In this document: positions 1-9,957 of the stretch, in pieces
Layout of the letters: each line of letters opens with the position of its first letter
Position numbering within the stretch: position 1 is the stretch's first letter
Assembly (NCBI GenBank): GCA_026710825.1
Contig: JAPOQH010000084.1
Span: 1-54,141 of the forward strand
Direction: 5' to 3'
Length of the DNA stretch: 54,141 nucleotides
Source: Chloroflexota bacterium
Lineage (GTDB): Bacteria > Chloroflexota > Dehalococcoidia > Lucifugimonadales > UBA3495
Notes under the pieces: generated by a model
Told to the model about the DNA's origin: nothing
The model's input: the letters and a program-made list of their open reading frames with translations, nothing else
Databases searched by the model: none
Position numbers and translations under genes: made by a program

Positions 1-463
1 CATTTCCGCTCATTTGAGCAGGGCGAGGAACGGGTGGCGGGGGTGGAATGAGGGCGGCGAGTGAGGTTTTGGGGGAGATATTGATGGTTTTGACGGGCCG
101 GTGAGAGGATTTGGCGGAGCAGGGTTGGGATGGTTCGTAATGGTCAGAATCGGGATTACCGAGGTCAGAGGATTTTCAGGATTGTAGATGCCGCATTTGA
201 GTTGGGCGGTTGGACAGTTAGATGGTAAGGATATGGGGATGTCAGGGACAAGGGAGAATTGTCACCTGGTCTTTCGATGGTCGCCAGACCAAGAAAATGT
301 TTGGAGCCCAGCGCGGCTCTACCGACCCGGCCCGCTGGTGGTTCGATCCGCCAGAGGCGGACTGGCGGCTGCTCCCGCCGCCGGTGGACGTTCCGCACCA
401 TGAGCGGACTGGGTCGGCAGCATGCAAATAGTCGAAAGGGACTGTAGTCGATACGCTCCTCGG
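1..463. other. left-edge region without a recognisable gene
   Basis: No reading frame here resembles a known protein, and overlapping short frames in several phases look random. The first ~200 bases are G-rich with many GGATT-like words. Around 345-385 there are GC-rich inverted repeats, for example CCGCCAG/CTGGCGG. No rpoB/rpoC sequence is present although these genes often precede rpsL. I see nothing else supportable. Confidence 0.5.
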
Positions 464-492
464 TTGACATCAACGCTGAGTAGAGATACCAT
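464..492 (+). promoter_or_regulatory. sigma70-type promoter of the rpsL super-operon
   Basis: TTGACA (464-469), a 17-base spacer and TACCAT (487-492). The expected transcript start near 499 leaves a leader of about 44 bases before the rpsL ATG, with an AAGGA ribosome-binding site just upstream of it. Confidence 0.65.
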
Positions 493-542
493 TTTTCGAC
501 GTTGCGAACGATTTTGACCCGTACGCACGCCAAGGAAAAACC

Positions 543-953
543 ATGCCTACTGTGAATCAACTAGTACGTAAAGGGCGCAAGCCGGTGCGCAAGGGCACCA
601 AAGCTCCGGCTTTGCACTGGGTACAAAATTCTTTGCGCAACCGGACCCGCTGGGGTCCAGGTTGTCCGCAACGGCGGGGGGTCTGCATCCAGGTGCGGAC
701 AATGACGCCGAAAAAACCGAACTCTGCGCTGCGCAAGATTTGTCGAGTCAGGTTGACCAACGGAGTGGAAGTAACCGCTTACATCGGCGGCGAAGGCCAC
801 AACCTGCAGGAGCACTCGGTAGTTTTGATTCGGGGAGGCCGTGTCAAGGACCTGCCCGGCGTGCGTTACCACGTAGTGCGTAGCAACCTGGACACCGAAG
901 GCGTTGGTGGTCGCCGCCAAGGGCGAAGCAAATACGGAACCCGTAAGGGCTAA
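543..953 (+). CDS. rpsL: 30S ribosomal protein S12
   Basis: S12 sits at the decoding centre of the 30S subunit and helps set translational accuracy. The signature [11 protein letters not shown] begins near residue 54, and [13 protein letters not shown] follows further on. The product has 136 residues against about 124 in E. coli. The extra length is an insertion ([16 protein letters not shown]) between APAL and CPQRRG; comparable insertions occur in Chloroflexota and some other phyla. It is the first gene of the cluster, 44 bases after the predicted transcript start, and is followed by rpsG. Confidence 0.98.
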   Translation: MPTVNQLVRKGRKPVRKGTKAPALHWVQNSLRNRTRWGPGCPQRRGVCIQVRTMTPKKPNSALRKICRVRLTNGVEVTAYIGGEGHNLQEHSVVLIRGGRVKDLPGVRYHVVRSNLDTEGVGGRRQGRSKYGTRKG

Positions 954-981
954 ACTGGCGCCGGAAATAGCAACTCTCCGT

Positions 982-1003
982 CACCCCCCTTGCTTGGGGG
1001 GTG
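982..1003 (+). other. perfect stem-loop between rpsL and rpsG
   Basis: CACCCCCC (982-989) and GGGGGGTG (996-1003) form an 8-bp GC-rich stem with a 6-base loop, ending 31 bases before the S7 start. In E. coli, S7 represses the str operon by binding the S12-S7 intercistronic RNA, so an equivalent role is possible. That role is inference. Confidence 0.6.
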
Positions 1004-1034
1004 GCTTAATGTACGACCAAAGGCAGAAACGAAC

Positions 1035-1505
1035 ATGTCGCGACGACGCCGAGCGGAACCCCGCATAATCAAACCAGATCCGCGATTCAACAACCTGGAA
1101 CTTGCGAAGTTCATCAATCGCGTGATGCTCAAGGGCAAGAAGTCCACGGCACAGCGTGTCGTATATGACGCTCTGGAGTTGGTCAGGCAAGACAGCAACC
1201 AGGATCCGATGGTTGTTTTCTCCAGCGCCATGCGAAACGCAACCCCCCTCGTAGAGGTGCGTCCTCGTCGAGTCGGAGGCGCAACGTACCAGGTGCCAGT
1301 TGAGTTGAGGACGACTCGCAGCGAGGCCCTGGCGATGCGCTGGATCATTCGAGGAGCGCGTGGGCGGAACGGCATGAGAATGGCCCGTGGACTCGCCAAC
1401 GAATTCATGGATGCAGCGCGCGGCGAAGGATCCGCGGTGCGCCGCAAGGATGAGTTGCACCGCATGGCCGAGGCCAACCGTGCTTTCGTCCATTATCGCC
1501 GATAG
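1035..1505 (+). CDS. rpsG: 30S ribosomal protein S7
   Basis: S7 nucleates assembly of the 30S head by binding the 3' major domain of 16S rRNA. I chose the ATG at 1035 (MSRRRRAEPR) rather than the upstream in-frame start at 990, because this gives the standard 156 residues and leaves the intercistronic hairpin outside the gene. The motifs RPRRVGGATYQVPVE and the C-terminal HRMAEANRAFVHYRR are typical. It lies between rpsL and fusA as in the classical str operon. Confidence 0.96.
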   Translation: MSRRRRAEPRIIKPDPRFNNLELAKFINRVMLKGKKSTAQRVVYDALELVRQDSNQDPMVVFSSAMRNATPLVEVRPRRVGGATYQVPVELRTTRSEALAMRWIIRGARGRNGMRMARGLANEFMDAARGEGSAVRRKDELHRMAEANRAFVHYRR

Positions 1506-1577
1506 TCCCGTAGACTCGTCGAACCAACCAAACGGTCTCACCCCACACGCCCAGGTCATTAGCCACCAGGGACAGGT

Positions 1578-3656
1578 ATGATTGCTGAACAAACAGACGC
1601 CCGCAGGATCCGGAATATCGGATTCATAGCCCACATTGACGCCGGCAAGACTACGGTCACCGAGCGTGTGCTTTATCTAACCGGCCGCATTCGCAAAGTG
1701 GGCGGCGTTGACGAAGGCACAACAGCGATGGACTGGATGCCTCAAGAAAAAGAGCGGGGCATCACTATCACAGCCGCAGCGACTACCGCCTATTGGCACG
1801 ATCACCAGGTCAACATTATCGACACGCCGGGCCACGTGGACTTTACGGCGGAGGTTGAACGGAGCCTGCGTGTTCTGGACGGGGGAATTGTTGTACTCGA
1901 CGCAGTGGCGGGAGTACAACCACAATCCGAGACGGTCTGGCGTCAAGCTGATACCTACAGCGTGCCGCGCATCTGTTTCGTCAACAAGATGGACCGGGTC
2001 GGTGCTTCTTACGAACGGACTATTGAATCGGTGCGTCGCCGTCTGAAAGGAAATCCAGTGGCGGTGCAGATCCCGGTCGGCGCCGAGGACGAATTTCGCG
2101 GTGTAGTAGACCTTATTGAAGGTCAAGCCATTATGTACTCCGACGGACGGGACGATGTCGCGGAGCCTCCGGAAGTCATGCCGGTGCCCCCCGAGTACAC
2201 CAAGGCATACAACGATTATCGACAGGAAATGATTGAGAAGATCGTCGAAACGGACGAAGCTCTTCTGATCAAATACCTGGAAGGCGAAGACATCTGCGCA
2301 GATGACCTGCGATCCGCCCTTCGCAATGCTACGATCAATCGTCAGTTGGTGCCGATTTTGTGTGGCAGCGCCATGCGAGGGAAGGGGATCGACCCGCTCC
2401 TGGATGCCATCATCAATTACTTGCCTTCGCCGCTGGACGTACCCGCGGTGGAAGGAATCGTACCGGGTACCGAGACTGTCGAGATGCGTGAGCCCATCGA
2501 CAGCGAGCCTCTGTCCGCGCTGGCATTCAAGGTGGTGGTGGATCCATATGTGGGCCGGTTAGTGTTCCTCCGGATTTACTCCGGAACAGTAGAAGCCGGA
2601 GCAGCCGTACGAAACGTCACCCGCGGCAATCGGGAACGCATGGGCCGGCTGCTGAGAATGCACGCCAACCACCGCGAAGAATTGGAACAGATCACGGCCG
2701 GCAATATCTGTGCCGCGGTGGGGCTGAAAGACACCTTTACTGGCGACACGATCTGCAGCGATCACAAGCCGGTAATACTGGAGCCCCCTCAATTCCCCGA
2801 ACCCGTGGTATCCGTAGCCATAGAGCCGGCCACACGAGCGGACCAGGACAAATTGGGCGAAGCCCTCCGCAAGCTTTCCGAGGAAGACCCGACATTCGTC
2901 GTGCGCTTCAACGATGAGACCGGGCAGACGATCATCTCGGGCATGGGTGAGTTGCACCTCGAAGTCCTGGTCGATCGCATGAAGCGGGAATTCGATGTCG
3001 AAGCCAGAGTTGGGTTGCCGCGCGTCGCCTATCGCGAAACCATTACCAAACCGGTGAGGATAGAAGGGCGGTTCGTGCGACAGACTGGAGGTCACGGCCA
3101 GTTCGGACACGTTTGGCTGGAGATCCAACCCGTGGAACGAGGTGAGGGGAACGCCTTCGTGAATGGGATCACAGGGGGAACCATACCCCGCCAGTATATT
3201 CCCGCGGTGGAGGCAGGTGTGAAGCAGGCTTTGGACAACGGACCTCTAGCCGGTTATCCCCTGGTTGATCTGAAGGTCACGTTAGTCGACGGGAGTTTTC
3301 ACACGGTGGACTCGTCGGAGATGGCTTTCCGGTCCGCGGCGATGATGGCGATACGGGACGGCACCCGCAAAGCGCAGCCAGTCCTACAAGAACCGGTATT
3401 CGAGATCGAGATCGTCACGCCCGGGGAATTTCTTAGTGAAGTGCTCAGCGACCTTGGAGGTCGACGCGCTCAGATCCGTAGCATAGAAGGCCAAGACGAT
3501 CTCCAGACCGTGTGCGCCATGATCCCTCTTGGTGAAACATTTGCGTACACCACCGCTCTTCGGTCCCTCACTCGTGGCCGGGCTTCCTACACCATGGAGT
3601 TTAGACACTACGAACCGGTACCGGAGAATCTGCTCCGAACGGTTGCAAACATTTAA
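1578..3656 (+). CDS. fusA: elongation factor G
   Basis: EF-G is the GTPase that drives ribosomal translocation and, with RRF, ribosome recycling. G-domain motifs are all present: AHIDAGKTT near residue 18, DTPGHVDFT near 80 and NKMDR near 135. Domain II, domain IV (GGHGQFGHV region) and the C-terminal elongation factor domain follow. At 692 residues it is full length. GGGACAGG just before the ATG serves as ribosome-binding site. It is followed directly by rpsJ with no tuf gene, unlike the standard str operon. Confidence 0.98.
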   Translation: MIAEQTDARRIRNIGFIAHIDAGKTTVTERVLYLTGRIRKVGGVDEGTTAMDWMPQEKERGITITAAATTAYWHDHQVNIIDTPGHVDFTAEVERSLRVLDGGIVVLDAVAGVQPQSETVWRQADTYSVPRICFVNKMDRVGASYERTIESVRRRLKGNPVAVQIPVGAEDEFRGVVDLIEGQAIMYSDGRDDVAEPPEVMPVPPEYTKAYNDYRQEMIEKIVETDEALLIKYLEGEDICADDLRSALRNATINRQLVPILCGSAMRGKGIDPLLDAIINYLPSPLDVPAVEGIVPGTETVEMREPIDSEPLSALAFKVVVDPYVGRLVFLRIYSGTVEAGAAVRNVTRGNRERMGRLLRMHANHREELEQITAGNICAAVGLKDTFTGDTICSDHKPVILEPPQFPEPVVSVAIEPATRADQDKLGEALRKLSEEDPTFVVRFNDETGQTIISGMGELHLEVLVDRMKREFDVEARVGLPRVAYRETITKPVRIEGRFVRQTGGHGQFGHVWLEIQPVERGEGNAFVNGITGGTIPRQYIPAVEAGVKQALDNGPLAGYPLVDLKVTLVDGSFHTVDSSEMAFRSAAMMAIRDGTRKAQPVLQEPVFEIEIVTPGEFLSEVLSDLGGRRAQIRSIEGQDDLQTVCAMIPLGETFAYTTALRSLTRGRASYTMEFRHYEPVPENLLRTVANI

Positions 3657-3663
3657 GGTAAAG

Positions 3664-3683
3664 GCGTCCGCACCTGCGGACGC
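3664..3683 (+). other. perfect stem-loop between fusA and rpsJ
   Basis: GCGTCCGC and GCGGACGC pair perfectly around an ACCT loop, starting 8 bases after the fusA stop and 31 bases before the rpsJ ATG. No T-run follows, so a simple terminator is unlikely. An mRNA-stability element or a protein-binding site at the str/S10 junction is possible. Confidence 0.55.
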
Positions 3684-3714
3684 ATGACATTTGGAGAGTT
3701 GAAGAAAGGGAATC

Positions 3715-4026
3715 ATGGTTGCCAGGCAGCAAATGCGCATAATCCTCAAAGCTTTTGACCACAAAATGCTGGACCAATCGAGCGCGCAAATAGTTGAAAC
3801 CGCCGAACTCACCGGCGCTCGGGTGGCCGGTCCTGTACCGTTGCCCACGCAAATCCGCAGGTTTTGTGTTATCCGAGGGCCGCACGTCGACAAGGATTCC
3901 CGGGAGCACTTCGAGATACGTACGCACAAGCGCCTGCTCGACATCATGGAGCCAACCAGCAAAACCATAGACGCGCTGACCAGGCTCAACATGCCAGCAG
4001 GGGTAGATATCTCCATCAAACTCTAG
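3715..4026 (+). CDS. rpsJ: 30S ribosomal protein S10
   Basis: S10 is a 30S head protein that also acts as NusE in antitermination complexes with NusB and NusG. The 103 residues match the family length, and the signature [20 protein letters not shown] lies in the middle. It opens the S10 operon block, with fusA just upstream and rplC after a 187-base gap. Confidence 0.98.
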   Translation: MVARQQMRIILKAFDHKMLDQSSAQIVETAELTGARVAGPVPLPTQIRRFCVIRGPHVDKDSREHFEIRTHKRLLDIMEPTSKTIDALTRLNMPAGVDISIKL

Positions 4027-4148
4027 GGTTGGAGTTGACTCGACACTAGAAGCGGGCGCTTTCCCTGCGGTTCGGGCTTGTATAAATACTAGCTCCATCG
4101 TAAAATCGTTGTTCCGTTTGTGGCTTCCGACAGCAGAGACCGGCTCTT

Positions 4149-4180
4149 TCCCTCCACAGTCGGTCGGACGACTGGAGGGA
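4149..4180 (+). other. stem-loop upstream of rplC
   Basis: TCCCTCC plus AGTCG pair with CGACT plus GGAGGGA, with a 2-base bulge and a GTCGGA loop, 33 bases before the L3 start. The rpsJ-rplC gap is the longest inside the ribosomal cluster. L4 controls the S10 operon in E. coli through a leader hairpin, but that hairpin lies before rpsJ, so an L4 role here is only a guess. Confidence 0.5.
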
Positions 4181-4213
4181 CTTACGGGACCCACCAAGAA
4201 CAGGCTAAAGACA

Positions 4214-4846
4214 ATGCTCAAAGCGTTTCTCGGCAAAAAAATAGGCATGGCTCAGCTATTTGACGATGCTGGGCAAGTCGTTCCGGTTACGGTGATTGAA
4301 GCCGGACCGTGCGCAGTCACTCAGATTCGAACTTTGGACAAGGACGGCTATGAGTCCGTGCAACTGGGTTTCGGCCGAGTGCGGCGCCCGAACAAGCCCG
4401 AATCCGGCCACCTCAGAGGAAGCCAGATCGGACGCAGACTCCAGGAAGTCAACGCCGACGATGTGTCTGGGTATGAAGTAGGCCAATTGGTTTCCGTGGA
4501 CATATTTGAGCCGGGCGAAATAGTGGACGTGAGCGGGAAGTCTAAAGGGCGCGGTTTCGCGGGAACTATGAAACGCCACGGGTTTGGCGGTGGACCTCGC
4601 ACCCACGGACAGTCGGACCGCCAGCGTGCGCCCGGTTCCATCGGTGGAGGCACTACGCCGGGCAAGGTGTTCAAAGGCCTGAAAATGGCTGGACACATGG
4701 GAAATCGAAGGGTGACCAGCAAAGGACTTGAGGTCGTAAAGGTTGACCCGGAAAGAAATTTGTTGATGGTGAAGGGTGGAATACCCGGAGGGCCGAACAG
4801 TCCGGTAACCATCAAGAAAACAGGCAAGAGCAAGGCGCAAGCATAA
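4214..4846 (+). CDS. rplC: 50S ribosomal protein L3
   Basis: L3 is one of the first proteins to bind 23S rRNA and lies close to the peptidyl-transferase centre. The start at 4214 (MLKAFLGKKIGMAQ) fits the family N-terminus; an in-frame ATG at 4109 would add 35 unrelated residues and cross the upstream hairpin. The 210-residue product contains the conserved loop with HGQSDRQRAPGSIGGG. Its stop overlaps the rplD start in TAATG, suggesting translational coupling. Confidence 0.96.
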   Translation: MLKAFLGKKIGMAQLFDDAGQVVPVTVIEAGPCAVTQIRTLDKDGYESVQLGFGRVRRPNKPESGHLRGSQIGRRLQEVNADDVSGYEVGQLVSVDIFEPGEIVDVSGKSKGRGFAGTMKRHGFGGGPRTHGQSDRQRAPGSIGGGTTPGKVFKGLKMAGHMGNRRVTSKGLEVVKVDPERNLLMVKGGIPGGPNSPVTIKKTGKSKAQA

Positions 4847-5526
4847 TGGAACTGCCCGTAGTAAACGGCAATGGCCAAGCCATCGACACCATCAGCATTG
4901 ATGATGGTGTCTTGGATGTGCCCATGAATCCAACTCTGGTGCACCAGGCCATGGTGATTTACCAGTTAAATCAGCGGCAGGGCACTCATTCGACTCTGAC
5001 CCGTGCCGAGGTATCTGGCGGTGGTAGAAAGCCCTGGATCCAGAAGCACACAGGACGAGCGCGGCAGGGCAGCATCCGCTCGCCACAATGGCGACACGGC
5101 GGGATTGTATTCGGCCCGAAACCGCGCGATTATCGCAAAACCCTGCCCAGAGCAATGCGCCGTAAAGCCCTTCAGTGTGTGTTATCCGAAAAGATACGCC
5201 GGGGACGCTTGGTGTGCATCGACTCCCTCGGCGAATTGGATGGACGCACCAAGTCCATGAAGCGCTTGTTGGAGAACTTGGGTATTGCGGGATCGGTCCT
5301 GGTCATCACGGATGCCGCGGACCAAAACGTGGTACGGGCTGGCAGCAACCTGAAACAGGTCTGGTCGCTCCCGTCCGATCTGGTCAACGCAAATGACATT
5401 TTGAAAAGAGAAACGGTGCTTGCCACGGTGGGCGCGGTACGACGCATAGCTGAACTCTGCGTCGCACCCAGATTCCGGGCCAGGAAATCGGCCGACGTGG
5501 CGAACGGTGAGGAGGCGCAAGGATGA
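4846..5526 (+). CDS. rplD: 50S ribosomal protein L4
   Basis: L4 binds 23S rRNA domain I and lines the peptide exit tunnel; in E. coli it also represses the S10 operon. The tunnel loop is visible as GGGRKPWIQKHTGRARQGS followed by WRHGGIVFGPKPRDY. At 226 residues it is slightly longer than E. coli L4 (201). The start overlaps the rplC stop and the end overlaps the rplW start by four bases. Confidence 0.97.
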   Translation: MELPVVNGNGQAIDTISIDDGVLDVPMNPTLVHQAMVIYQLNQRQGTHSTLTRAEVSGGGRKPWIQKHTGRARQGSIRSPQWRHGGIVFGPKPRDYRKTLPRAMRRKALQCVLSEKIRRGRLVCIDSLGELDGRTKSMKRLLENLGIAGSVLVITDAADQNVVRAGSNLKQVWSLPSDLVNANDILKRETVLATVGAVRRIAELCVAPRFRARKSADVANGEEAQG

Positions 5527-5807
5527 ACGTTAGTGAAGTCCTCCTACGGCCAACCATCACGGAAAAGAGCACCCTATTGCAAGAGGAAGGCCAGTACACT
5601 TTCCAAATCGCTCCCAAAGCCAACAAGACCCTGGTCAAACAAGCAGTGGAGCAGCATTTTGGCGTCAAGGTGATTGGCGTGAACATCACCGTCAACAGGG
5701 GCAAACGCAAGCGCTACGGTCCCCGATTCAAGAAGCAGCCGGATGTGAAAAAAGCGGTCGTCACCCTGAGGGCAGGAGATCGCATTGACCTCATCGAGGG
5801 GTTGTAA
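5523..5807 (+). CDS. rplW: 50S ribosomal protein L23
   Basis: L23 lies at the tunnel exit and is the docking site for trigger factor and SRP. The 94-residue product starts MNVSEVLLRPTITEKS, a typical N-terminus, and contains the K-rich loop VNRGKRKRYGPRF. It overlaps the rplD stop by four bases (ATGA). Confidence 0.97.
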   Translation: MNVSEVLLRPTITEKSTLLQEEGQYTFQIAPKANKTLVKQAVEQHFGVKVIGVNITVNRGKRKRYGPRFKKQPDVKKAVVTLRAGDRIDLIEGL

Positions 5808-5926
5808 CACCTTCAACGCTCGGGTGGTCAAATGATCGATAATGGTTGTGGCACTTCACGGCCAAACCGTCGTGAGACCCACCGTGTTGAACTCCCTCCG
5901 GGAACCGAACTACGAGAGAACGAACG

Positions 5927-6763
5927 ATGCCACTGAAAAATATTCGACCCAACACACCCGGTACACGTAACGCGGTCCGTCCTTCGTTTGAGGAAATAAC
6001 CACGACCAAACCGGAAAAATCCCTGCTGGAGCCATTGCAAAAGCGTGGAGGCAGGAACAATCGTGGTCGTATCACGGCATACCACCGCGGTGGTGGATCG
6101 CGTCGGATGTACCGTCGCATCGATTTCAAGCGTCGCAAGGACGGGGTGCCCGCCACGGTTAAGACCATTGAATACGATCCCAACCGCACCACCCGAATTG
6201 CCTTGCTGCATTATGTAGACGGAGAGAAGTCCTACATCCTGGCACCGGTGAACCTCAATGTCGGAGACCGTGTTGAATCCGGACCCAGCGCTGAGATCAG
6301 TCCCGGGAACACACTGCCTCTAAGGAACATACCTACCGGTACAGTGGTGCACAATCTGGAATTGACCCCGGGCCGAGGCGGGCAGTTGGTGCGCGGGGCC
6401 GGAACCGGCGCCCAAGTGCTTTCACGCGAGGGAGAGTATGTGCTCATCAGGCTCCCTTCTGGCGAAATGCGCCGCATTTTGCTGAACTGCAGGGCCAGCG
6501 TAGGCCAGTTGTCAAACCCAGACCACAAGAACGAAAGCTTGGGCAAAGCCGGAGCGAAGAGGCATTTGGGGCGACGGCCGCACGTTCGCGGTGTTGCCAA
6601 GAATCCCGTCGACCACCCACATGGTGGTGGTGAAGGGCGCTCTCCGATTGGCATGCCGGGACCCAAATCTCCCTGGGGAAAACCCACGTTGGGACACAAG
6701 ACACGCAACAAGAAAAAGACGTCGAGCCGATTCATCGTCCGCGGACGAAGGTGGCGTCGCTAA
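5927..6763 (+). CDS. rplB: 50S ribosomal protein L2
   Basis: L2 is required for subunit joining and peptidyl-transferase activity. The C-terminal signature with the conserved histidine, [20 protein letters not shown], is present, and the length of 278 residues is normal. A 119-base gap separates it from rplW, longer than usual for this operon, with only weak potential hairpins in it. Confidence 0.98.
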   Translation: MPLKNIRPNTPGTRNAVRPSFEEITTTKPEKSLLEPLQKRGGRNNRGRITAYHRGGGSRRMYRRIDFKRRKDGVPATVKTIEYDPNRTTRIALLHYVDGEKSYILAPVNLNVGDRVESGPSAEISPGNTLPLRNIPTGTVVHNLELTPGRGGQLVRGAGTGAQVLSREGEYVLIRLPSGEMRRILLNCRASVGQLSNPDHKNESLGKAGAKRHLGRRPHVRGVAKNPVDHPHGGGEGRSPIGMPGPKSPWGKPTLGHKTRNKKKTSSRFIVRGRRWRR

Positions 6764-6816
6764 ACATCCGCATCACCCGCTGCCGTTTGCGTGGCGTTGG
6801 GACACAATACTGCACT

Positions 6817-7101
6817 ATGTCGCGTTCTATCAAAAAGGGACCTTACGTCCACCCGAAGTTGTTGAAAAAAGTCAACCAGGTCCGCGAATCCGGCGAAGCG
6901 ACCGTGATTCGTACCTGGTCGAGAGACTCGATGATCATGCCCGAAATGGTCGGCCTGAATTTCGGGGTCCACGACGGTCGCAGACATGTGCCGGTATTTA
7001 TCACCGAGAACATGGTTGGGCATCGCCTGGGCGAGTTCGCCCCTACGCGTACATACCGCGGCCACGTCGCCCGGTCTGAACGATCCAGCAGGGTGAGGTG
7101 A
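6817..7101 (+). CDS. rpsS: 30S ribosomal protein S19
   Basis: S19 is a 30S head protein that forms a complex with S13 near the A site. The start at 6817 ([11 protein letters not shown]) is the conserved family start and gives 94 residues; an upstream in-frame codon at 6751 would overlap rplB and add unrelated sequence. [27 protein letters not shown] motifs are all present in order. Confidence 0.97.
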   Translation: MSRSIKKGPYVHPKLLKKVNQVRESGEATVIRTWSRDSMIMPEMVGLNFGVHDGRRHVPVFITENMVGHRLGEFAPTRTYRGHVARSERSSRVR

Positions 7102-7105
7102 CGCG

Positions 7106-7450
7106 ATGCCAGCGGTACGCGCAATGGCGAAACAGGTGGGCGCCTCTCCCAAACGTTTGAAGCCCATCATGGACGCAGTCCGAGGCAAGACGGTCAACGA
7201 TGCGTTGGATCACCTCAGCTTGATGACTTCTCCTTGGGCCCGTTCTGTGGCCAAGGTGGTTCAATCAGCAGCCTCAAACGCCGAAAACAACATGTTCATG
7301 AATCGCAACGAGTTGCGTATTACTCGCATCTCTGCAGATCAAGCGCGGCCTCTGAAGAGGTTTCGTGCGCGAGCCAGGGGCCGGATCGGTCGTGTTACGC
7401 GGCGCTCCAGTCACATCATCATTGAAGTTGACGAGATTCAGGAGGGCTAA
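7106..7450 (+). CDS. rplV: 50S ribosomal protein L22
   Basis: L22 contacts all six domains of 23S rRNA and its long hairpin lines the exit tunnel. The 114 residues include SPKRLKPIMDAVRGK near the N-terminus and the basic hairpin RARGRIGRVTRRSSHI near the C-terminus. It lies four bases after rpsS and three bases before rpsC. Confidence 0.97.
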   Translation: MPAVRAMAKQVGASPKRLKPIMDAVRGKTVNDALDHLSLMTSPWARSVAKVVQSAASNAENNMFMNRNELRITRISADQARPLKRFRARARGRIGRVTRRSSHIIIEVDEIQEG

Positions 7451-7453
7451 CTG

Positions 7454-8182
7454 ATGGGCCACAAAACCCACCCCCTGGGATTCCGCTTGGGGATTATAAA
7501 AGACTGGAAGACCCACTGGTATGCCAACAATGGCACCCAATATCGAGATGGGGTCCAACAGGATCTGGGGCTGCGCCGCGCGATTCACAACGAGTACGCA
7601 GCATTCGCTGATGCCGGAATCGCTCGCATCGAGATCGACCGAACAGCCCAAGAAACGATAATAAACATTCATTCGGCGCGTCCCGGCATCCTGATCGGGC
7701 GCGACGGTGATCGTGTCAAGGGTCTGCGATCCCGCCTGGAGACGATGAACAGCGGTCAACTGCGCCTGAACATCGTCGAGATAGAACAGCCGGAACTGGA
7801 CCCGTTCTTGGTGGGCAGGAATATCGCTGACCAACTCAGTCGGCGTGTAGCATACAGGCGGGCTATGCGGCAGGCCGCCTTGCGCACCATGCAAGCCGGA
7901 GCCGAAGGAGTCAAGATCATCACCAAAGGCCGCATTTCCGGAGCCGAAATCGCCCGCACCGAAAAGCTGATGATGGGACAAGTGCCTCTTCATACGTTGC
8001 GAGCCAACATCGACTACGCGCTCGCTGAGGCGCATACCGCGATGGGACGGATCGGGATCAAGGTTTGGGTCTATAAGGGACAGATTATGCCGGCGCCGAC
8101 TGAAGACGACGGAGAATTGGATAGCATTGAGTTCCGGGTCTCCAGCGCAGACGCGGATGTGGTGCCCGATCTGGAAATCTGA
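7454..8182 (+). CDS. rpsC: 30S ribosomal protein S3
   Basis: S3 lies at the mRNA entry tunnel and takes part in helicase activity of the ribosome. It begins MGHKTHPLGFRLGI, carries a KH domain (ARPGILIGRDGDRVKGL near residue 75) and the C-terminal S3 domain (GRISGAEIARTEK). At 242 residues it is close to family length. Confidence 0.98.
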   Translation: MGHKTHPLGFRLGIIKDWKTHWYANNGTQYRDGVQQDLGLRRAIHNEYAAFADAGIARIEIDRTAQETIINIHSARPGILIGRDGDRVKGLRSRLETMNSGQLRLNIVEIEQPELDPFLVGRNIADQLSRRVAYRRAMRQAALRTMQAGAEGVKIITKGRISGAEIARTEKLMMGQVPLHTLRANIDYALAEAHTAMGRIGIKVWVYKGQIMPAPTEDDGELDSIEFRVSSADADVVPDLEI

Positions 8183-8263
8183 TGCCAACAGCGTTGGATA
8201 CTACCGAACACGTATGACCATTTGCCCGGCACTACAATTGCCATCAATACGGAGACGCTGATC

Positions 8264-8704
8264 ATGTTGCAACCCAAGAGGACCAAATTCCGGAAAATGG
8301 GCCGGGGAAAACGCCGGGGTGCCGCAACCACCGGAAGTACGGTTGAATTCGGACAGATCGGGTTGAAGGCCATGAGCCCCGATTGGATCACCGCACGCCA
8401 GATCGAGTCCGCACGTGTCGCCATCACCCGCCATCTGCAACGTGGTGGACAGACCTGGATCCGGATCTTCCCCGATAAGCCGGTTTCCAAAAAACCGGCC
8501 GAAGTGCGCATGGGGGGCGGCAAGGCAGCCAACGACCATTGGGTCGCTGTCGTGAAACCGGGTCGGATCATGTTCGAGGTCGGCGGAGTTCCAATCCCCC
8601 AGGCGGAGGAAGCTCTCCTACGCGCTGCCCACAAATTACCTATCCCTACGAAGATCGTATACAGAGACCGCGTCAACTCTCTGCTGTCCGGCTCCGGAGC
8701 CTGA
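8264..8704 (+). CDS. rplP: 50S ribosomal protein L16
   Basis: L16 helps position tRNA in the A and P sites. The start at 8264 ([15 protein letters not shown]) is the conserved N-terminus and gives 146 residues; the in-frame codon at 8222 would add 14 unrelated residues. The conserved [31 protein letters not shown] C-terminus is seen. Confidence 0.97.
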   Translation: MLQPKRTKFRKMGRGKRRGAATTGSTVEFGQIGLKAMSPDWITARQIESARVAITRHLQRGGQTWIRIFPDKPVSKKPAEVRMGGGKAANDHWVAVVKPGRIMFEVGGVPIPQAEEALLRAAHKLPIPTKIVYRDRVNSLLSGSGA

Positions 8705-8710
8705 AGTCTG

Positions 8711-8902
8711 ATGAAGATGTACGAAATACGCGCGCTGAGCGACGACCAAATTCGCGACGAGATTGATAAGTCCTATCAGGAACTCATGAATCTGCGGTTC
8801 CGCGACGCCACCAACCAGTTGACCGACACTAACCAGCCGCGCAAAACTCGAAAAGATATCGCCCGGATGCTGACCTGCCTGCGCGAGCGAGGGCTCGAAT
8901 AG
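8711..8902 (+). CDS. rpmC: 50S ribosomal protein L29
   Basis: L29 sits beside L23 at the tunnel exit. The 63-residue helical protein has the usual pattern, with IRALSDDQIRDEI near the start, LMNLRF in the middle and IARMLTCLRER near the end. It follows rplP by six bases and precedes rpsQ as in most bacteria. Confidence 0.95.
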   Translation: MKMYEIRALSDDQIRDEIDKSYQELMNLRFRDATNQLTDTNQPRKTRKDIARMLTCLRERGLE

Positions 8903-8948
8903 GAACACAGCACCACGGTCGAAACGAAGCTGCAAGGAATAACTCACA

Positions 8949-9311
8949 ATGGCGAAAGCGATGCGGAAAATTCGGGTAGGCTCTGTAGTGAGCACCCGTA
9001 TGGACAAAACGGCGGTAGTGGAGTTCGTGTGGAAACAACGGCACCGGGTTTACCGCAAGCAGATGCGTCGCGTCGCTCGGTTCTACGTCCATGACCCTGA
9101 GAGCCAATGCAAAATTGGGGACACAGTAAGGATCCAGGAAACGCGCCCGATCTCCCGCACCAAGCACTGGCGCCTCCTGGAGATCACTGCACGGCGAGAA
9201 GTGGCCGATGTCCGCCCGATTGAACTCGAAACCGACGTTGTGATCGAACCGGCTGCAAGCGAGATTGCACAGGTCGATCAGAACGATGACGCCGATGGCG
9301 AGGATGCGTAA
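8949..9311 (+). CDS. rpsQ: 30S ribosomal protein S17 with acidic tail
   Basis: S17 is an early-binding OB-fold protein of the 30S body. The core (MRKIRVGSVVSTRMDKTAV, then QCKIGDTVRIQETRPISRTKHWRL) covers about 85 residues. The product is 120 residues long because of a C-terminal tail rich in Asp, Glu and Ala, ending DQNDDADGEDA. The next gene, rplN, starts at the base after its stop. Confidence 0.95.
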   Translation: MAKAMRKIRVGSVVSTRMDKTAVVEFVWKQRHRVYRKQMRRVARFYVHDPESQCKIGDTVRIQETRPISRTKHWRLLEITARREVADVRPIELETDVVIEPAASEIAQVDQNDDADGEDA

Positions 9312-9680
9312 ATGATCCAGAGTTATACAAGGCTCCACGTGGCAGACAACAGTGGAGCGCGCCGCATCCGACTGATTAACATCCCGGGTTCCAGCCGGCG
9401 CAAGTATGCGTCGGTGGGTGATATCATCGTGTGTACGGTCAGAGAAGCCGTACCGAACTCTCCGGTGCGCAAAGGTTCCGTGGTAAAAGCGGTGATCGTG
9501 CGACAGGCCGCACCGTTGTTGAGGCCGGACGGAACCTACATCAGATTTGATGACAACGCGGCCGTGCTCATCAACGACAACCAGCTGCCTCGTGGAACCC
9601 GAATATTTGGACCGGTCGCCCGCGAACTTCGCGACAAGGGTTTCATGCGGATAGTGTCCCTGGCTCCGGAGGTTGTGTAA
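9312..9680 (+). CDS. rplN: 50S ribosomal protein L14
   Basis: L14 contributes to intersubunit bridges and forms the docking site of RsfS. The 122-residue product starts [18 protein letters not shown] and contains the [11 protein letters not shown] segment and the C-terminal [23 protein letters not shown]. It overlaps the rplX start by one base. Confidence 0.98.
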   Translation: MIQSYTRLHVADNSGARRIRLINIPGSSRRKYASVGDIIVCTVREAVPNSPVRKGSVVKAVIVRQAAPLLRPDGTYIRFDDNAAVLINDNQLPRGTRIFGPVARELRDKGFMRIVSLAPEVV

Positions 9681-9952
9681 TGGCGCGGAGCAAGATTCAC
9701 CGTGGAGACGACGTGGTCGTGATTGCCGGCAAGGACAAAGGGAAAGCCGGTCGAGTGCTCCAGATGGTGCCGGAGAAAAATCGCGTGATCGTGGAAGGCG
9801 TGAACATAGTCACGAAGCACTACAAGCCACGCCCAGGTATCAGACAGGGCGGGAGAGTGCAGCAGGAAGCGTCCATTCACATCTCCAACATCAAGCTGAT
9901 CCAAAGTAACTATACCGAGCCCGGTACCCAGTTCCGAAACCGGGACGAGTGA
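9680..9952 (+). CDS. rplX: 50S ribosomal protein L24
   Basis: L24 initiates assembly of the large subunit. The KOW motif is visible near the N-terminus ([19 protein letters not shown]), followed by [11 protein letters not shown]. Ninety residues is slightly shorter than E. coli L24 (104). It overlaps the rplN stop and abuts rplE. Confidence 0.96.
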   Translation: MARSKIHRGDDVVVIAGKDKGKAGRVLQMVPEKNRVIVEGVNIVTKHYKPRPGIRQGGRVQQEASIHISNIKLIQSNYTEPGTQFRNRDE

Positions 9953-9957
9953 TTACG

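Noticed and set aside
350..365. GGTTCGATCC resembling a tRNA T loop
   Set aside because: The flanking bases do not form a 5-bp T stem (position 62 is G instead of C), and no acceptor, D or anticodon arms can be drawn around it.
1..542. rpoB/rpoC end or another coding gene upstream of rpsL
   Set aside because: No frame resembles RNA polymerase or any known protein, and the frames present have random composition.
4020..4110. Internal promoter before rplC (TATAAAT near 4080)
   Set aside because: No -35 element at a suitable distance and no clean extended -10; evidence too weak to list.
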